In this document: positions 32,510 through 40,700 of the stretch, one piece after another | Numbering within the stretch: position 1 is the first letter of the stretch | Layout of the letters: each line of letters begins with the position of its first letter | Assembly: GCA_025355005.1 (NCBI GenBank) | Contig: JANXLV010000276.1 | Coordinates: 17,164 to 81,163 of the forward strand | Direction: 5' to 3' | Length of the DNA: 64,000 bases | From: Myxococcales bacterium | GTDB taxonomy: Bacteria > Myxococcota_A > Polyangia > Polyangiales > Polyangiaceae | Notes under the pieces: model-generated | Database searches by the model: none | Told to the model about the DNA's origin: nothing | Seen by the model: only the letters and a program-made list of their open reading frames with translations | Translations under genes and position numbers: made by a program

Positions 32510-34135
32510 ATGACCAACCAAGAGAACCTCTGGAACGACGCTGTGTCGTTCACCCGGGAGAAGTCCCCCGGAAGCTTCGAGCAGTGGTTTTGCGGGATCC
32601 AATACGAAGGTCTCACCGAGGGTGTCCTGTGCCTTCGTGCGCGCGACGAGTTTGTGCGTGAGTGGGTCGATCGTCATTTCCTTCCGACCCTCACTGACTT
32701 CCTGCGGGCCCAGACGGGGCTCTCAATACAGGTCGCGTGGACGGTCGGTGGTGAGCTCCAGACCCCCGTGGCCTTGCCGTCGGGCTCGCCGTCAGGCTTG
32801 CCGTCAGGCTTGCCGTCAGGCTTGCCGTCAGGCTTGCCGTCAGGCTTGCCGTCAGGCTTGCCGTCAGGCTTGCCGTCAGGCTTGCCGCGCGCGCGTGCGC
32901 AGCGTCCGTCTCATCCGCCGCCTCCGCCGCTGCAGGGCGCGGGCGCTGGGTCCTCCTATGGCGGGCAGATGATGCCCGCCTACGGGAGCACGGGCAACAG
33001 CGCAAACGTGGATGGCGGACGCAGTGGTCCTGACACCGGTCGCGGCCCGAGCGGCTCACAGGTCGGCATGAAGGCGTCACGCCCGATGCATGCGGTGCCT
33101 CCGCCGCTCGAAGGCCTGAACCCGAAGTACACGTTCGAGAACTTCGTCATCGGCCCGTCGAACCAGCTCGCCTATGCGGCGTCCATGGCGGCGGCAGGTG
33201 GCTCTGGTCCTCGCCACAACCCGCTCTTCTTGTGCGGCGGCACGGGGCTGGGCAAGACGCACCTGGTGCACGCGGTGGCGCACAAGTTCCGCGCCGAGCG
33301 ACCGGAGGCGCGCATCCTCTACGTGTCGGCGGAGAAATTCGTGAACGAGTTCCTCCAGGCGCTGCAGGATCAGCGCATGAACGACTTCCGCGCGCGCTAC
33401 CGTGAGCGGTGCGACCTGCTGCTCGTCGACGACATCCAATTTTTCGCGAACAAGACGCAGACGCAGGAGGAGTTCTTCCACGCGTTCAATGCGCTGCACC
33501 AGTCGGACAAGCAGATCATCGTCACGAGCGACAAGTACCCGCAGCAGCTCGAACGCATGGAGGAGCGCCTCGTGTCGCGCTTCTCGTGGGGGCTCGTCGC
33601 CGACATCCAGGGGCCAGAGCTGGAGACGCGCGTCGCGATCCTGCGGAAAAAAGCCCAGATCGAGCGCATCGACCTCTCCGACGAGATCATCCTCTACCTT
33701 GCCCAGTCCGTGCGCTCCAACGTGCGCGAGCTCGAAGGCACGTTGATCCGTCTCGCCGCGAAGAGCTCGCTCACCAAGCACGCTGTGGACATGGACTTCG
33801 TGCGCGCGGAGCTCCTGCACGCGTCCGGGCCTCGCGCCAGCGAGCAAGGCGTCGAGGACATCCAGCGCGTCGTCTGCCACCACTTCAAGCTTCGTTCGTC
33901 GGACCTGCTCTCGAAGGATCGCCACAAGAGCATCGCGTTCGCGCGGCACGTGGCGATGTACCTCTGCAAGCAGCGCCTCAAGTGCAGCTTCCCGGAGCTG
34001 GGGCGCGCATTCGGCAACCGCGATCACACGACGGTCATGAGCGCCGTGCGCAAGGTGCAGGACCTCCGCACCGCAGACCCCGAGGTGCGCGCCCACCTCG
34101 ACGCGCTCGAGCGCAAGCTCGGCTCACTGGACTGA
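32510..34135 (+). CDS. dnaA: Chromosomal replication initiator protein DnaA
   Basis: 541 residues. Domain I begins MTNQENLWNDAV and includes FEQWFCGIQ and EFVREWVDRHF. Domain II (about residues 85-200) is a disordered linker with an LPSG repeat and Gly/Pro-rich text. Domain III is the AAA+ core: Walker A GGTGLGKTH near residue 243, Walker B LLLVDDIQFF near 304, and the sensor segment beginning RFSWGLVADIQGPELETR. Domain IV contains GNRDHTTVMSAVRKVQ, the DNA-binding helix signature, near 502. The ATG at 32510 gives the canonical start; no ribosome binding site is visible. It opens the origin by binding DnaA boxes, two of which are in its own upstream region. dnaN and recF are not adjacent. Confidence 0.97.
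   Translation: MTNQENLWNDAVSFTREKSPGSFEQWFCGIQYEGLTEGVLCLRARDEFVREWVDRHFLPTLTDFLRAQTGLSIQVAWTVGGELQTPVALPSGSPSGLPSGLPSGLPSGLPSGLPSGLPSGLPSGLPRARAQRPSHPPPPPLQGAGAGSSYGGQMMPAYGSTGNSANVDGGRSGPDTGRGPSGSQVGMKASRPMHAVPPPLEGLNPKYTFENFVIGPSNQLAYAASMAAAGGSGPRHNPLFLCGGTGLGKTHLVHAVAHKFRAERPEARILYVSAEKFVNEFLQALQDQRMNDFRARYRERCDLLLVDDIQFFANKTQTQEEFFHAFNALHQSDKQIIVTSDKYPQQLERMEERLVSRFSWGLVADIQGPELETRVAILRKKAQIERIDLSDEIILYLAQSVRSNVRELEGTLIRLAAKSSLTKHAVDMDFVRAELLHASGPRASEQGVEDIQRVVCHHFKLRSSDLLSKDRHKSIAFARHVAMYLCKQRLKCSFPELGRAFGNRDHTTVMSAVRKVQDLRTADPEVRAHLDALERKLGSLD
32773..32880 (+). repeat. 12-bp tandem repeat in dnaA domain II
   Basis: Nine units of CTTGCCGTCAGG (first two with one substitution each, seven perfect) encode Leu-Pro-Ser-Gly repeats. 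Units are in frame, so changes in number would alter linker length without a frameshift. Confidence 0.9.
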
Positions 34136-34152
34136 CCATCGGTCAATTGAAT

Positions 34153-34180
34153 TTCAGTCGCCTGGTCACAGTCGACTGAA
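34153..34180. terminator. Inverted repeat between convergent dnaA and TrkA-N genes
   Basis: TTCAGTCG and CGACTGAA form an 8-bp stem with a 12-nt loop, 17 bp after the dnaA stop and 3 bp before the end of the opposite gene. There is no long T-tract. It is possibly a shared terminator. Confidence 0.5.
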
Positions 34181-34183
34181 TCG

Positions 34184-34906
34184 TCAGTCGACGAGCAGCT
34201 CGGCGCAGGCGCGCTCGGGAAGGATCACGCGCTCTGCCCCCGCCTGCGAGAGCGTGGGCGCAAGCATCTCGTCTTCGCACCTGGCGTCCACGCGGACGTC
34301 CGGCTTGATTCGTTTCGCGGCGAGCACGACGAAGACGTTTCGCTCGGCGTTCGGCAGCGCGCACACGATCCGTCTGGCGCGCGTGGCGCCAGCGTGACGA
34401 AGGACGGCCTCGTCGCGGGCGTCACCTTCGACGACCGCATAGCCGAGCTCGCGTAGCTCGCTGGCGCGATCGACGCTCTCGTCCACGACGACGAAGCTCG
34501 AGCCGACCTTGCCGAGCAATCTTGCGAGGTGTTCGCCGACGCGACCGCCGCCGCAGATGATCACGTGGTCCGACAGTGCCTCGATCTCTTTCATGCGCTT
34601 CCGTTCGCGGAGGTTCCGCCAGAGATGGTTCTCCATGACGAGATCCACGACGTACCACCCAATGTACCAGGTGATCACCGTGCCGCCGTGGAGGAGGACT
34701 ATCTGGATGAACCACGCCGCGCCGTCTTGCCGCTTGGTGAGATACGCCAGGGTATCGATGGTGAAGACGAACGCCTCGACCGGCCCAGTTCCGCGGGCGG
34801 CCCAGTTCGCGAGCGTCCCCAGCGCGATGAAGCCCAACGTGATCCAGAGGATCTTCCGGGCGCGCGTGTTGGCCAGCCGAAGCTCGCTGGCCTCGCGGCT
34901 GTTCAC
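34184..34906 (-). CDS. Membrane protein with C-terminal TrkA-N (RCK) domain
   Basis: 240 residues starting at a GTG that overlaps the stop of the SET gene (GTGA). Two hydrophobic helices (ILWITLGFIALGTLANWA and a second of about 28 residues near 60-88) flank a short loop where ion channels carry the TVGYGD filter; here the loop reads TLAYLTKRQDGA, so no potassium filter is visible. The C-terminal ~120 residues are a TrkA-N NAD-binding domain with GGGRVGE near residue 118 and VVVDESVDRA. Such proteins bind NAD or ATP/cAMP-type ligands. It could regulate a partner channel or be a degenerate channel. Confidence 0.7.
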   Translation of the reverse strand: MNSREASELRLANTRARKILWITLGFIALGTLANWAARGTGPVEAFVFTIDTLAYLTKRQDGAAWFIQIVLLHGGTVITWYIGWYVVDLVMENHLWRNLRERKRMKEIEALSDHVIICGGGRVGEHLARLLGKVGSSFVVVDESVDRASELRELGYAVVEGDARDEAVLRHAGATRARRIVCALPNAERNVFVVLAAKRIKPDVRVDARCEDEMLAPTLSQAGAERVILPERACAELLVD

Positions 34907-35484
34907 GCTTGCCTCAGGTGCACCGCACAGGACGGAATCGGGCGCTCGCCGCGCGCTGCGGCAAGGACGTGAGCGACGTCGCGTACGAACGGCGTCAGCG
35001 GCTGCTCCACGCGAGCGACCGCGGTGAAGGCGAGCGCGACGGCCACGTCCCACGCGGAGAGCAAGCGCGTCGCGTCGTCGGGCCGCACGACCTGCCGACA
35101 GGAAGCCGCGCCGCAGCTGCAAGGCATGTCCGCGTCCAGATTGAGCAGCGCGTAGTCACAGGTGAGCTGCTCTCCCGCCTCCACGTCGCGCACCGCCACG
35201 TCGATGTCGAACCCTGGGCTGAGCACTGCGGGATCGCAAGAGTGGTTCATGAAACGCCCAAAATCCCAGCACAGAACCCATTCACCTGCGCGGTTCTGGT
35301 ACCCGTAGCGATCGATCGCCGCATGGTACGCGGGGCCAAGCTCCGTCACGTCGGCGCGTGTGAGCACGCGGTCGAGCGAGCACTGCGCCCAGGTGATCGT
35401 CCCGCGTGGGATGCGCCGTGTCGCGAACACCCCAACGCCGAGCTCCGCGTTGATGAACCGAAGCTCGGTCCACGGATGAATCAT
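34903..35484 (-). CDS. SET-domain protein (lysine methyltransferase-like)
   Basis: 193 residues. The SET signature is present: GVFATRRIPRGT near the start, FMNHSCDP (the N-H-S-C motif) around residue 80, and GEQLTCDYALL, the GE-x-L-T-x-DY motif. A post-SET-like cysteine cluster follows, CSCGAASC. A substrate lysine methyltransferase activity with S-adenosylmethionine is plausible; targets are unknown. Bacterial SET proteins are thinly spread. It is translationally coupled to the TrkA-N membrane protein, so the latter may be its target or partner (inference). Confidence 0.85.
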   Translation of the reverse strand: MIHPWTELRFINAELGVGVFATRRIPRGTITWAQCSLDRVLTRADVTELGPAYHAAIDRYGYQNRAGEWVLCWDFGRFMNHSCDPAVLSPGFDIDVAVRDVEAGEQLTCDYALLNLDADMPCSCGAASCRQVVRPDDATRLLSAWDVAVALAFTAVARVEQPLTPFVRDVAHVLAAARGERPIPSCAVHLRQA

Positions 35485-35523
35485 CGCTCGAGCTTACAAC
35501 GTCGCGCGTCGCCGCCGAGCTAT

Positions 35524-36522
35524 TTAGGGCTTCGGGTGCGCTAGCAAGAAGTCGATCGCGCCGGGTGCGAAGTCGTGCGTGAACGTCGGGATGTGCGGGG
35601 CCCCCTCGATCGTCCACAGCTCCGTCGCGGTGCCGGCCTTGCATCCCATCGCGTACTTCGTGACGGTGGTCTCGGCGCCGACCACGGCCACTTCGAGGTC
35701 CAGGTTTGGTGCCGACGTGTCCGCGGTGGATGAACAGCCGTCGTACGTGGTCCAGTCGGCGATCGAGGTGGTCGCGCCCGGGAACACGTGGCCAAAGTTC
35801 GAGCCGCCGGCGTACGGGATCGTGGTGTCCGCCGTGCCGTGCACCTCGAGAACGGAGACCGGCGTCTTCGCGGGGCACTTCGTCAGGTCCAGCCACATGG
35901 CGCCAGCCAGGCTCACGATGGCGGCGATCTTGTCGCCGTGCTCGCACGCCATTCGATACGACATGAATGCACCGTTCGAGTGACCGATGAAGTACACGCG
36001 CTTCGGATCGACCGTGAAGTGCGCGGAGACCTGATCGATGAGGGCCGACAGGTACGCGGAGTCGTCGATGAACGGCGCCTGGAAGTTGCAGCACCCATCG
36101 GTGCCGTTCCAGAACAGGTTGCCCATCGCGTCCGCGGTGCCGTTGGGGCGAACGTAGAGGAAGCCCTTCGAATCCGAGAGCGCCGTGAGCTGGAGATAGT
36201 TCTCCTCCGCGTCGCTGGTGGCAGAGTAGCCATGCAACATGATCACGAGGGGCGTCGGCGTGCCCTGCACGTAGCTCGGCGGCACGTGCACACCAACGGG
36301 GCGACTCCCGCCGATGACGCCGCTCGCATCCGGTCCGCCGTCCTTGACCGAGGTCGCCGCGTCCGTGGTCGCCGCCCCGCCGTCCGCGTCGTTCGTGCTC
36401 GCGTCCGAAAACTGCAGGTCAGGCAACGGCGCGCTGCTGGTGCCACATGCAGCGAGCGGAATGAAAAGCCCGAGCAGTGCGAGGCTAGCGCGGACTGAAA
36501 CGCGGGCGGAGGAGCTCTGCAT
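35524..36522 (-). CDS. Secreted poly(3-hydroxybutyrate) depolymerase/feruloyl esterase-like lipoprotein
   Basis: 332 residues. The signal peptide ends with PLAAC. A Ser/Asp/Gly linker precedes an alpha/beta hydrolase: oxyanion HGYSATSD, nucleophile elbow GHSNGA, the acid in HGTADTTIPY, and the His in EGAPHIPTF. The family LpqC/PHB depolymerase hydrolyses esters of polyhydroxybutyrate or feruloylated polysaccharides outside the cell. ATG at 36522 chosen; a GTG at 36531 would add three residues. Confidence 0.85.
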   Translation of the reverse strand: MQSSSARVSVRASLALLGLFIPLAACGTSSAPLPDLQFSDASTNDADGGAATTDAATSVKDGGPDASGVIGGSRPVGVHVPPSYVQGTPTPLVIMLHGYSATSDAEENYLQLTALSDSKGFLYVRPNGTADAMGNLFWNGTDGCCNFQAPFIDDSAYLSALIDQVSAHFTVDPKRVYFIGHSNGAFMSYRMACEHGDKIAAIVSLAGAMWLDLTKCPAKTPVSVLEVHGTADTTIPYAGGSNFGHVFPGATTSIADWTTYDGCSSTADTSAPNLDLEVAVVGAETTVTKYAMGCKAGTATELWTIEGAPHIPTFTHDFAPGAIDFLLAHPKP

Positions 36523-36568
36523 CCGCGACACCGTAGGCGGTTTTGCGGTTGCCAGCTATTGTTGCAGT

Positions 36569-37438
36569 GTGCACTTGCCCGAGGCGCCGTATCCCGACCC
36601 GACCGTCTACGCGATCCCGTTCTTCCTGGTGACACTCTTCGGCGAGATGTGGTTGATGCAGCGCTGGAAGCGCGGCGGCAAGAAGGTGCAGGGCTACGAG
36701 CGAAAGGACACGCTCGCGAGTCTGGGGATGGGCGTGGGCTCACTCGTGGTCGTCGGCGTGATCAATCTGGTCACGTACTCCGTCGCGACGTGGCTCTACC
36801 AGTACCGGCTCGTCACGCTCGGCGAAGGCGTGCTCGGCTGGGCGGTGGCGCTCATCGGCTGGGATTTCTCATTCTACTGGCATCACCGCGTGGAGCATGA
36901 GAACCGGCTGCTCTGGGCCTGCCACGTGAACCACCACTCCAGCCAGCACTACAACCTGTCGACGGCGCTCAGGCAGCCGTGGACGCCGTTTCCCACCGTC
37001 CTGTTCTACGCGCCGTGGGCGCTGCTCGGCGTCGCGCCGTGGATGATCATGGTCTCCGGCGGCCTCAATCTGGTCTACCAGTACTGGATCCACACGGAGG
37101 GCATCCTGCGCATGCCGCGCTGGTACGAGGCGGTGCTCAACACACCGTCACACCATCGCGTGCATCATGCATCCAATCCTGAGTACCTGGACAAGAACTA
37201 CGCGGGTGTCCTCATCGTGTGGGACCGCCTCTTCCGCACGTTCGAGGAAGAGCGCGCGCCCGTGAGGTTCGGCCTCACGAAGAACATCTCCACGTTCAAC
37301 CCGCTGCGCATCGCGTTCCACGAGTACGCGTCGATCGGTCGCGACCTCTGCCGCGCAAAGGGCGTCCGCGAGCGCGCCGGAATCCTCTGGCACGGCCCAG
37401 GATGGACAGCCCCGAGCCTCCGCAGCCAGAAGCCCTAG
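36569..37438 (+). CDS. Sterol desaturase/fatty acid hydroxylase superfamily protein
   Basis: 289 residues from GTG. Four to five hydrophobic helices surround the three His clusters of the di-iron hydroxylase superfamily: HHRVEHE (H-x3-4-H), HVNHHSSQH and HHRVHHAS. The spacing of the first two (about 10 residues) and the long gap to the third fit the C5-sterol desaturase/fatty acid hydroxylase family. It would act in the membrane and insert oxygen into a lipid or sterol. Polyangia members are known to make sterols, but this enzyme's substrate is not determined here. It is divergent from the esterase gene with 46 bp between. Confidence 0.85.
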   Translation: MHLPEAPYPDPTVYAIPFFLVTLFGEMWLMQRWKRGGKKVQGYERKDTLASLGMGVGSLVVVGVINLVTYSVATWLYQYRLVTLGEGVLGWAVALIGWDFSFYWHHRVEHENRLLWACHVNHHSSQHYNLSTALRQPWTPFPTVLFYAPWALLGVAPWMIMVSGGLNLVYQYWIHTEGILRMPRWYEAVLNTPSHHRVHHASNPEYLDKNYAGVLIVWDRLFRTFEEERAPVRFGLTKNISTFNPLRIAFHEYASIGRDLCRAKGVRERAGILWHGPGWTAPSLRSQKP

Positions 37439-37462
37439 AGCAAAAAAACTAGACCAAGAAAA

Positions 37463-38986
37463 CTAGAGCAGCACCCGCCAGGTGGAGCCGGCGGGGGAGT
37501 CTGTGATCTCGATGCCCAGCGCGTCGAGCTCCTTGCGAAGCACGTCTGCCTTCGTGAAGTCCTTGGCGGTGCGCGCGGCGGTGCGATCCTCGAGCTTCTT
37601 GTCGATGTCCGCGGCCACGAGGCCCTTGATGCGGAGGCGACGCTCGCGGACCCGCGCGAGGTAGTCGTGCGTAGGGGTCTGCAAGAGGCCCAGCGGATGC
37701 GCGCATGCGTTGATGGCGTCGAGCGCAGCCGCCGCGAGCCCGCGCACCATCTCGAAGGCCTTCGGGTCCTTCCTGAGCTTCTGCGCGCGCGTTGCGATCT
37801 CGTTGCCGGCCTTGGCGGCGTCGCCCAGCACGCTGAGCGCGACGGGCGTGTTGAGGTCGCGATCGAGCGCATCCAGCACGCGCTCCTTCGCCTCCGCGAC
37901 GATCTTGGTCTGGCCGGCGAGCTCCTTGGGACCATCCAGGGAAGCGGGGGCGCCCTCCGCGATGGTCGCGAGCAATTCACGTGTAATATACAAATAGTCC
38001 GCGCGGCGTTCGCCCTCGTCCACGCCGGGGAAGCGCACGCGGCCGCTCTCTTCCTTCTCCACGTCGAACGACAGCGGACCGCGGTAGTGCGTGCCGAGCA
38101 GGAAGTAGCGGAAGCCCTCCGCGTCGTTGCGCTCCAGCACGTCACGGATGGTGACGAAGTTACCGAGCGACTTGCTCATCTTCTCACTGTCGACGTTGAG
38201 GAAGCCGTTGTGCAGCCAGTAGCGCGCGAACGGCTTGCCGGTGTCCGCCTCGGTCTGGGCGATCTCGTTCTCGTGGTGGGGGAAGATGAGATCCATTCCG
38301 CCGCAGTGGATGTCGAGCTCGTCGCCGAGATGCTTCTGAGCCATCGCGGAGCACTCGATGTGCCAGCCGGGGCGCCCCTTGCCCCACGGGCTCGGCCAGC
38401 CGAAGCCCTCGTCCTCGGACCCCTTCCAGAGCGCGAAGTCGAGCGGGTCCTTCTTCACGTCGCCTACTTCGATGCGCGCGCCGGAGAGCAGGTCGTCGAT
38501 GTTGCGCTTCGAGAGCTTGCCGTATCCCGCGAAGCTGCGGACGCTGAAGTAGACGTCGTGGCCCTTGTCCGTCTTTGCGACGTACGCGGCGCCCTTCGCG
38601 ACGAGACGCTCGACGAGCTCGACGATCTCCGTGATGTGCGTGGAGACGCGCGGCTCGACCGTGGGCTTCTGCACGCCGATCTCAGCCAGATCCTGGTCGG
38701 CGATGAGGCTCATGCGCGCCGACAGCGCGAGCGGCTCTTCCCCGTTCTCCGCCGCGCGCTTCACGATCTTGTCGTCCACGTCCGTCACGTTGCGGACGTA
38801 GACCACGTCGAGCCCGCGCTCGCGAAAGTGGCGCACGAGCGTGTCGAACGCGACGTTGCTCCGCGCGTGCCCCGCGTGCGCGAGGTCGTACGTGGTCAGC
38901 CCGCATTGATAGAGCTTCACCTTCCCGGGTTCGCGGGGGACAAAGTCTTCGAGCTTCTGCGTGAGCGTATTGTGGAGGCGGATCAT
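37463..38986 (-). CDS. cysS: Cysteinyl-tRNA synthetase
   Basis: 507 residues. Class I signatures are clear: the HIGH-type motif HAGHARSNV near residue 37, KMSKSLGNF near 270, zinc-binding Cys/His residues (Cys in YQCGLTTYD, then WHIECSA and FPHHENE), and the central stretch [14 protein letters not shown]. The C-terminal anticodon-binding domain follows. It charges tRNA-Cys in the cytoplasm. The convergent hydroxylase ends 24 bp away; the divergent lipoprotein starts 48 bp away. Confidence 0.97.
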   Translation of the reverse strand: MIRLHNTLTQKLEDFVPREPGKVKLYQCGLTTYDLAHAGHARSNVAFDTLVRHFRERGLDVVYVRNVTDVDDKIVKRAAENGEEPLALSARMSLIADQDLAEIGVQKPTVEPRVSTHITEIVELVERLVAKGAAYVAKTDKGHDVYFSVRSFAGYGKLSKRNIDDLLSGARIEVGDVKKDPLDFALWKGSEDEGFGWPSPWGKGRPGWHIECSAMAQKHLGDELDIHCGGMDLIFPHHENEIAQTEADTGKPFARYWLHNGFLNVDSEKMSKSLGNFVTIRDVLERNDAEGFRYFLLGTHYRGPLSFDVEKEESGRVRFPGVDEGERRADYLYITRELLATIAEGAPASLDGPKELAGQTKIVAEAKERVLDALDRDLNTPVALSVLGDAAKAGNEIATRAQKLRKDPKAFEMVRGLAAAALDAINACAHPLGLLQTPTHDYLARVRERRLRIKGLVAADIDKKLEDRTAARTAKDFTKADVLRKELDALGIEITDSPAGSTWRVLL

Positions 38987-39034
38987 CGTGGTCTCTGAGT
39001 TCCGCGATCGATGATATCAAAAGGGTGCTCGTTC

Positions 39035-39595
39035 ATGCGGGAATCCGGTACGTCACCCGTCATTCACCTCGCGCATCTCGCGGCTTGCGCAGCTGTCGGC
39101 GCTCTCCTCTTGCTCGTGGGGTGCGGCGCGCCCACAGCCGCGCACGGCGAGACCGTCTACCGCGAAGGTGCCGTGGCGTTCAAGCTGCCGGAGACGCCCC
39201 CGAGCTGGAAGCAGATCAAGGTCTCGCACGCGGCCCTGAGCTACCGCGACGACGTTCACGACGCGAGCATCCTCGTCAACGGACGCTGCACCACGCTGGA
39301 TGGCGACACGCCGCTCCTCGCGCTGACGAATCACCTGGTGATGGGCACCACCGAGCGCGTGGTGGAGAGCCAGGCCGTGGAGCCGTTCGACAATCGAGAG
39401 GCACTGCACACGCGGCTCACCGCCAAGCTGGATGGCGTGCCGTTCGGCTTCGACATCTTCGTCCTCAAGAAGGATGGCTGCGTCTACGACTTCGTCTACG
39501 TGGCATCGCACGACGTGATTGACGGCGGCGCGCCCGTGTTCGACGCGTTCGTGCGTGGCTTCCGGACGCTGCCGGGCTCCGGAGCGAAGATCTGA
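39035..39595 (+). CDS. Lipoprotein upstream of MlaE permease
   Basis: 186 residues. Signal peptide ends in LLLVGC near residue 30, then a ~140-residue mature domain with SYRDDVHDASILVNG and VFGFDIFVLKKDGCVYDFVYVAS-like strands (about two short beta sheets). Family not recognised. AAAGGG precedes the ATG at 39035; an ATG at 39011 lacks this. The stop overlaps the MlaE start (TGATG). Acting as a periplasmic lipid-binding partner of MlaE is an inference from position. Confidence 0.6.
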   Translation: MRESGTSPVIHLAHLAACAAVGALLLLVGCGAPTAAHGETVYREGAVAFKLPETPPSWKQIKVSHAALSYRDDVHDASILVNGRCTTLDGDTPLLALTNHLVMGTTERVVESQAVEPFDNREALHTRLTAKLDGVPFGFDIFVLKKDGCVYDFVYVASHDVIDGGAPVFDAFVRGFRTLPGSGAKI

Positions 39596-40362
39596 TGGAG
39601 GGCGGGAGCTTCACGCGGTTCATCGAGGCGCTCGGTGAGATCGCCGTGCTGGTGCGCGCCACCATGCGGTCCCTTTTCAAGCGGCCGCTCGAGATCTCTT
39701 CCACGCTCTACCAGATGGAGTCGCTCGGCGTGCGCTCGCTCGGGATCGTGACGGTGACGTCCGTGTTCATCGGCATGGTCATGACCATCCAGTTCGCGTT
39801 CGGCCTGCGCCGCTTCGGCGGCCTGGAGTACGCGCCACGCGTCATCGTCCTCTCGTTCCTTCGCGAGCTCGCGCCCACGCTCACCGCTGTCATCGTGGGC
39901 GGACGCATCGCCAGCGGCATGGCCGCGGAGGTGGGGGCCATGGACGTCACCGAGCAGGTGGATGCGATCCGCGCGCTCGGCGCGGACCCGGCAAAGAAGC
40001 TGGTGCTCCCGCGCGTGGTCGCCGCCACGCTCGTCATGCCGCTGCTCAGCGTCTACGCGCTCGTGCTCGGCATCATCGGCTCCATGGGCATCTGCCACTT
40101 CCAGTACGACATCAGCCCGAGGGCCTACGTCCTGTCCGCCATGGAGGTCATCAAGATCAGTGACTTCATCAGCGGCATCGCCAAGACGCCAGTCTTCGGC
40201 TTCATCATCGCCATGACGGGCTGCTACTTCGGCATGCACACCCGCGGCGGCACGGAAGGCGTGGGACAGGCGACCACGCGCACCGTGGTGGCCGTGTCGA
40301 TCGCCATCCTGATCGCCGATCTCCTCCTCACCAAGCTGTTCATCACCATCCTGTCCCAGTGA
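39595..40362 (+). CDS. MlaE/YrbE-type ABC permease
   Basis: 255 residues with five or six hydrophobic helices. The stretch PRVIVLSFLRELAPTLTAVI and GGRIASGMAAEVGAM matches MlaE/YrbE permeases, which move phospholipids between the membranes with MlaF ATPase and an MCE-domain MlaD. No ATPase or MCE gene is found in this cluster; these must be elsewhere or the system is divergent. Start and stop overlap neighbours (TGATG upstream, GTGA downstream). Confidence 0.85.
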   Translation: MEGGSFTRFIEALGEIAVLVRATMRSLFKRPLEISSTLYQMESLGVRSLGIVTVTSVFIGMVMTIQFAFGLRRFGGLEYAPRVIVLSFLRELAPTLTAVIVGGRIASGMAAEVGAMDVTEQVDAIRALGADPAKKLVLPRVVAATLVMPLLSVYALVLGIIGSMGICHFQYDISPRAYVLSAMEVIKISDFISGIAKTPVFGFIIAMTGCYFGMHTRGGTEGVGQATTRTVVAVSIAILIADLLLTKLFITILSQ

Positions 40363-40700
40363 GCAAGAACACCTTCGAGACAGCCTTCATCTCCGCGACG
40401 CTGCTGTCGCTTGCCGCGCTCGTGCTGGTGCCGATACATGCAAACTACATGCGTGTGCGCAGGCGCGCGGATGCGTCCGCCATCGCGGAGATCGCCACGC
40501 GCCTGCCTTCTGGCGATCTCGCGCTCTCGGGCGGCGCGCGGTGGCTCCGGTTCCCATCGCTGGAGGAGCCGGGCGCAGCGTTCGCTGACGGACCCGCAGT
40601 ACCAGACCCGGACCCCGCAGGTGGAATGATGGCGCCCCCGCGCGAGCTGTACAACGAACGCGCGAACCCCGGCACGCACGCGGTGCCCACCAGCAAATGA
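40359..40700 (+). CDS. Small single-pass membrane protein in MlaE/FtsX cluster
   Basis: 113 residues from GTG that overlaps the MlaE stop. One transmembrane helix near the N-terminus (ISATLLSLAALVLVPIHA), then a soluble, Pro/Ala-rich tail. No family recognised. The stop overlaps the FtsX-like start (ATGA). It may be a bridging subunit between the two permease-type proteins, which is inference. Confidence 0.6.
   Translation: MSKNTFETAFISATLLSLAALVLVPIHANYMRVRRRADASAIAEIATRLPSGDLALSGGARWLRFPSLEEPGAAFADGPAVPDPDPAGGMMAPPRELYNERANPGTHAVPTSK

Noticed and set aside
32773..32880. 12-bp repeats as a CRISPR array
   Set aside because: No spacers between units; repeats are contiguous and in frame within dnaA.
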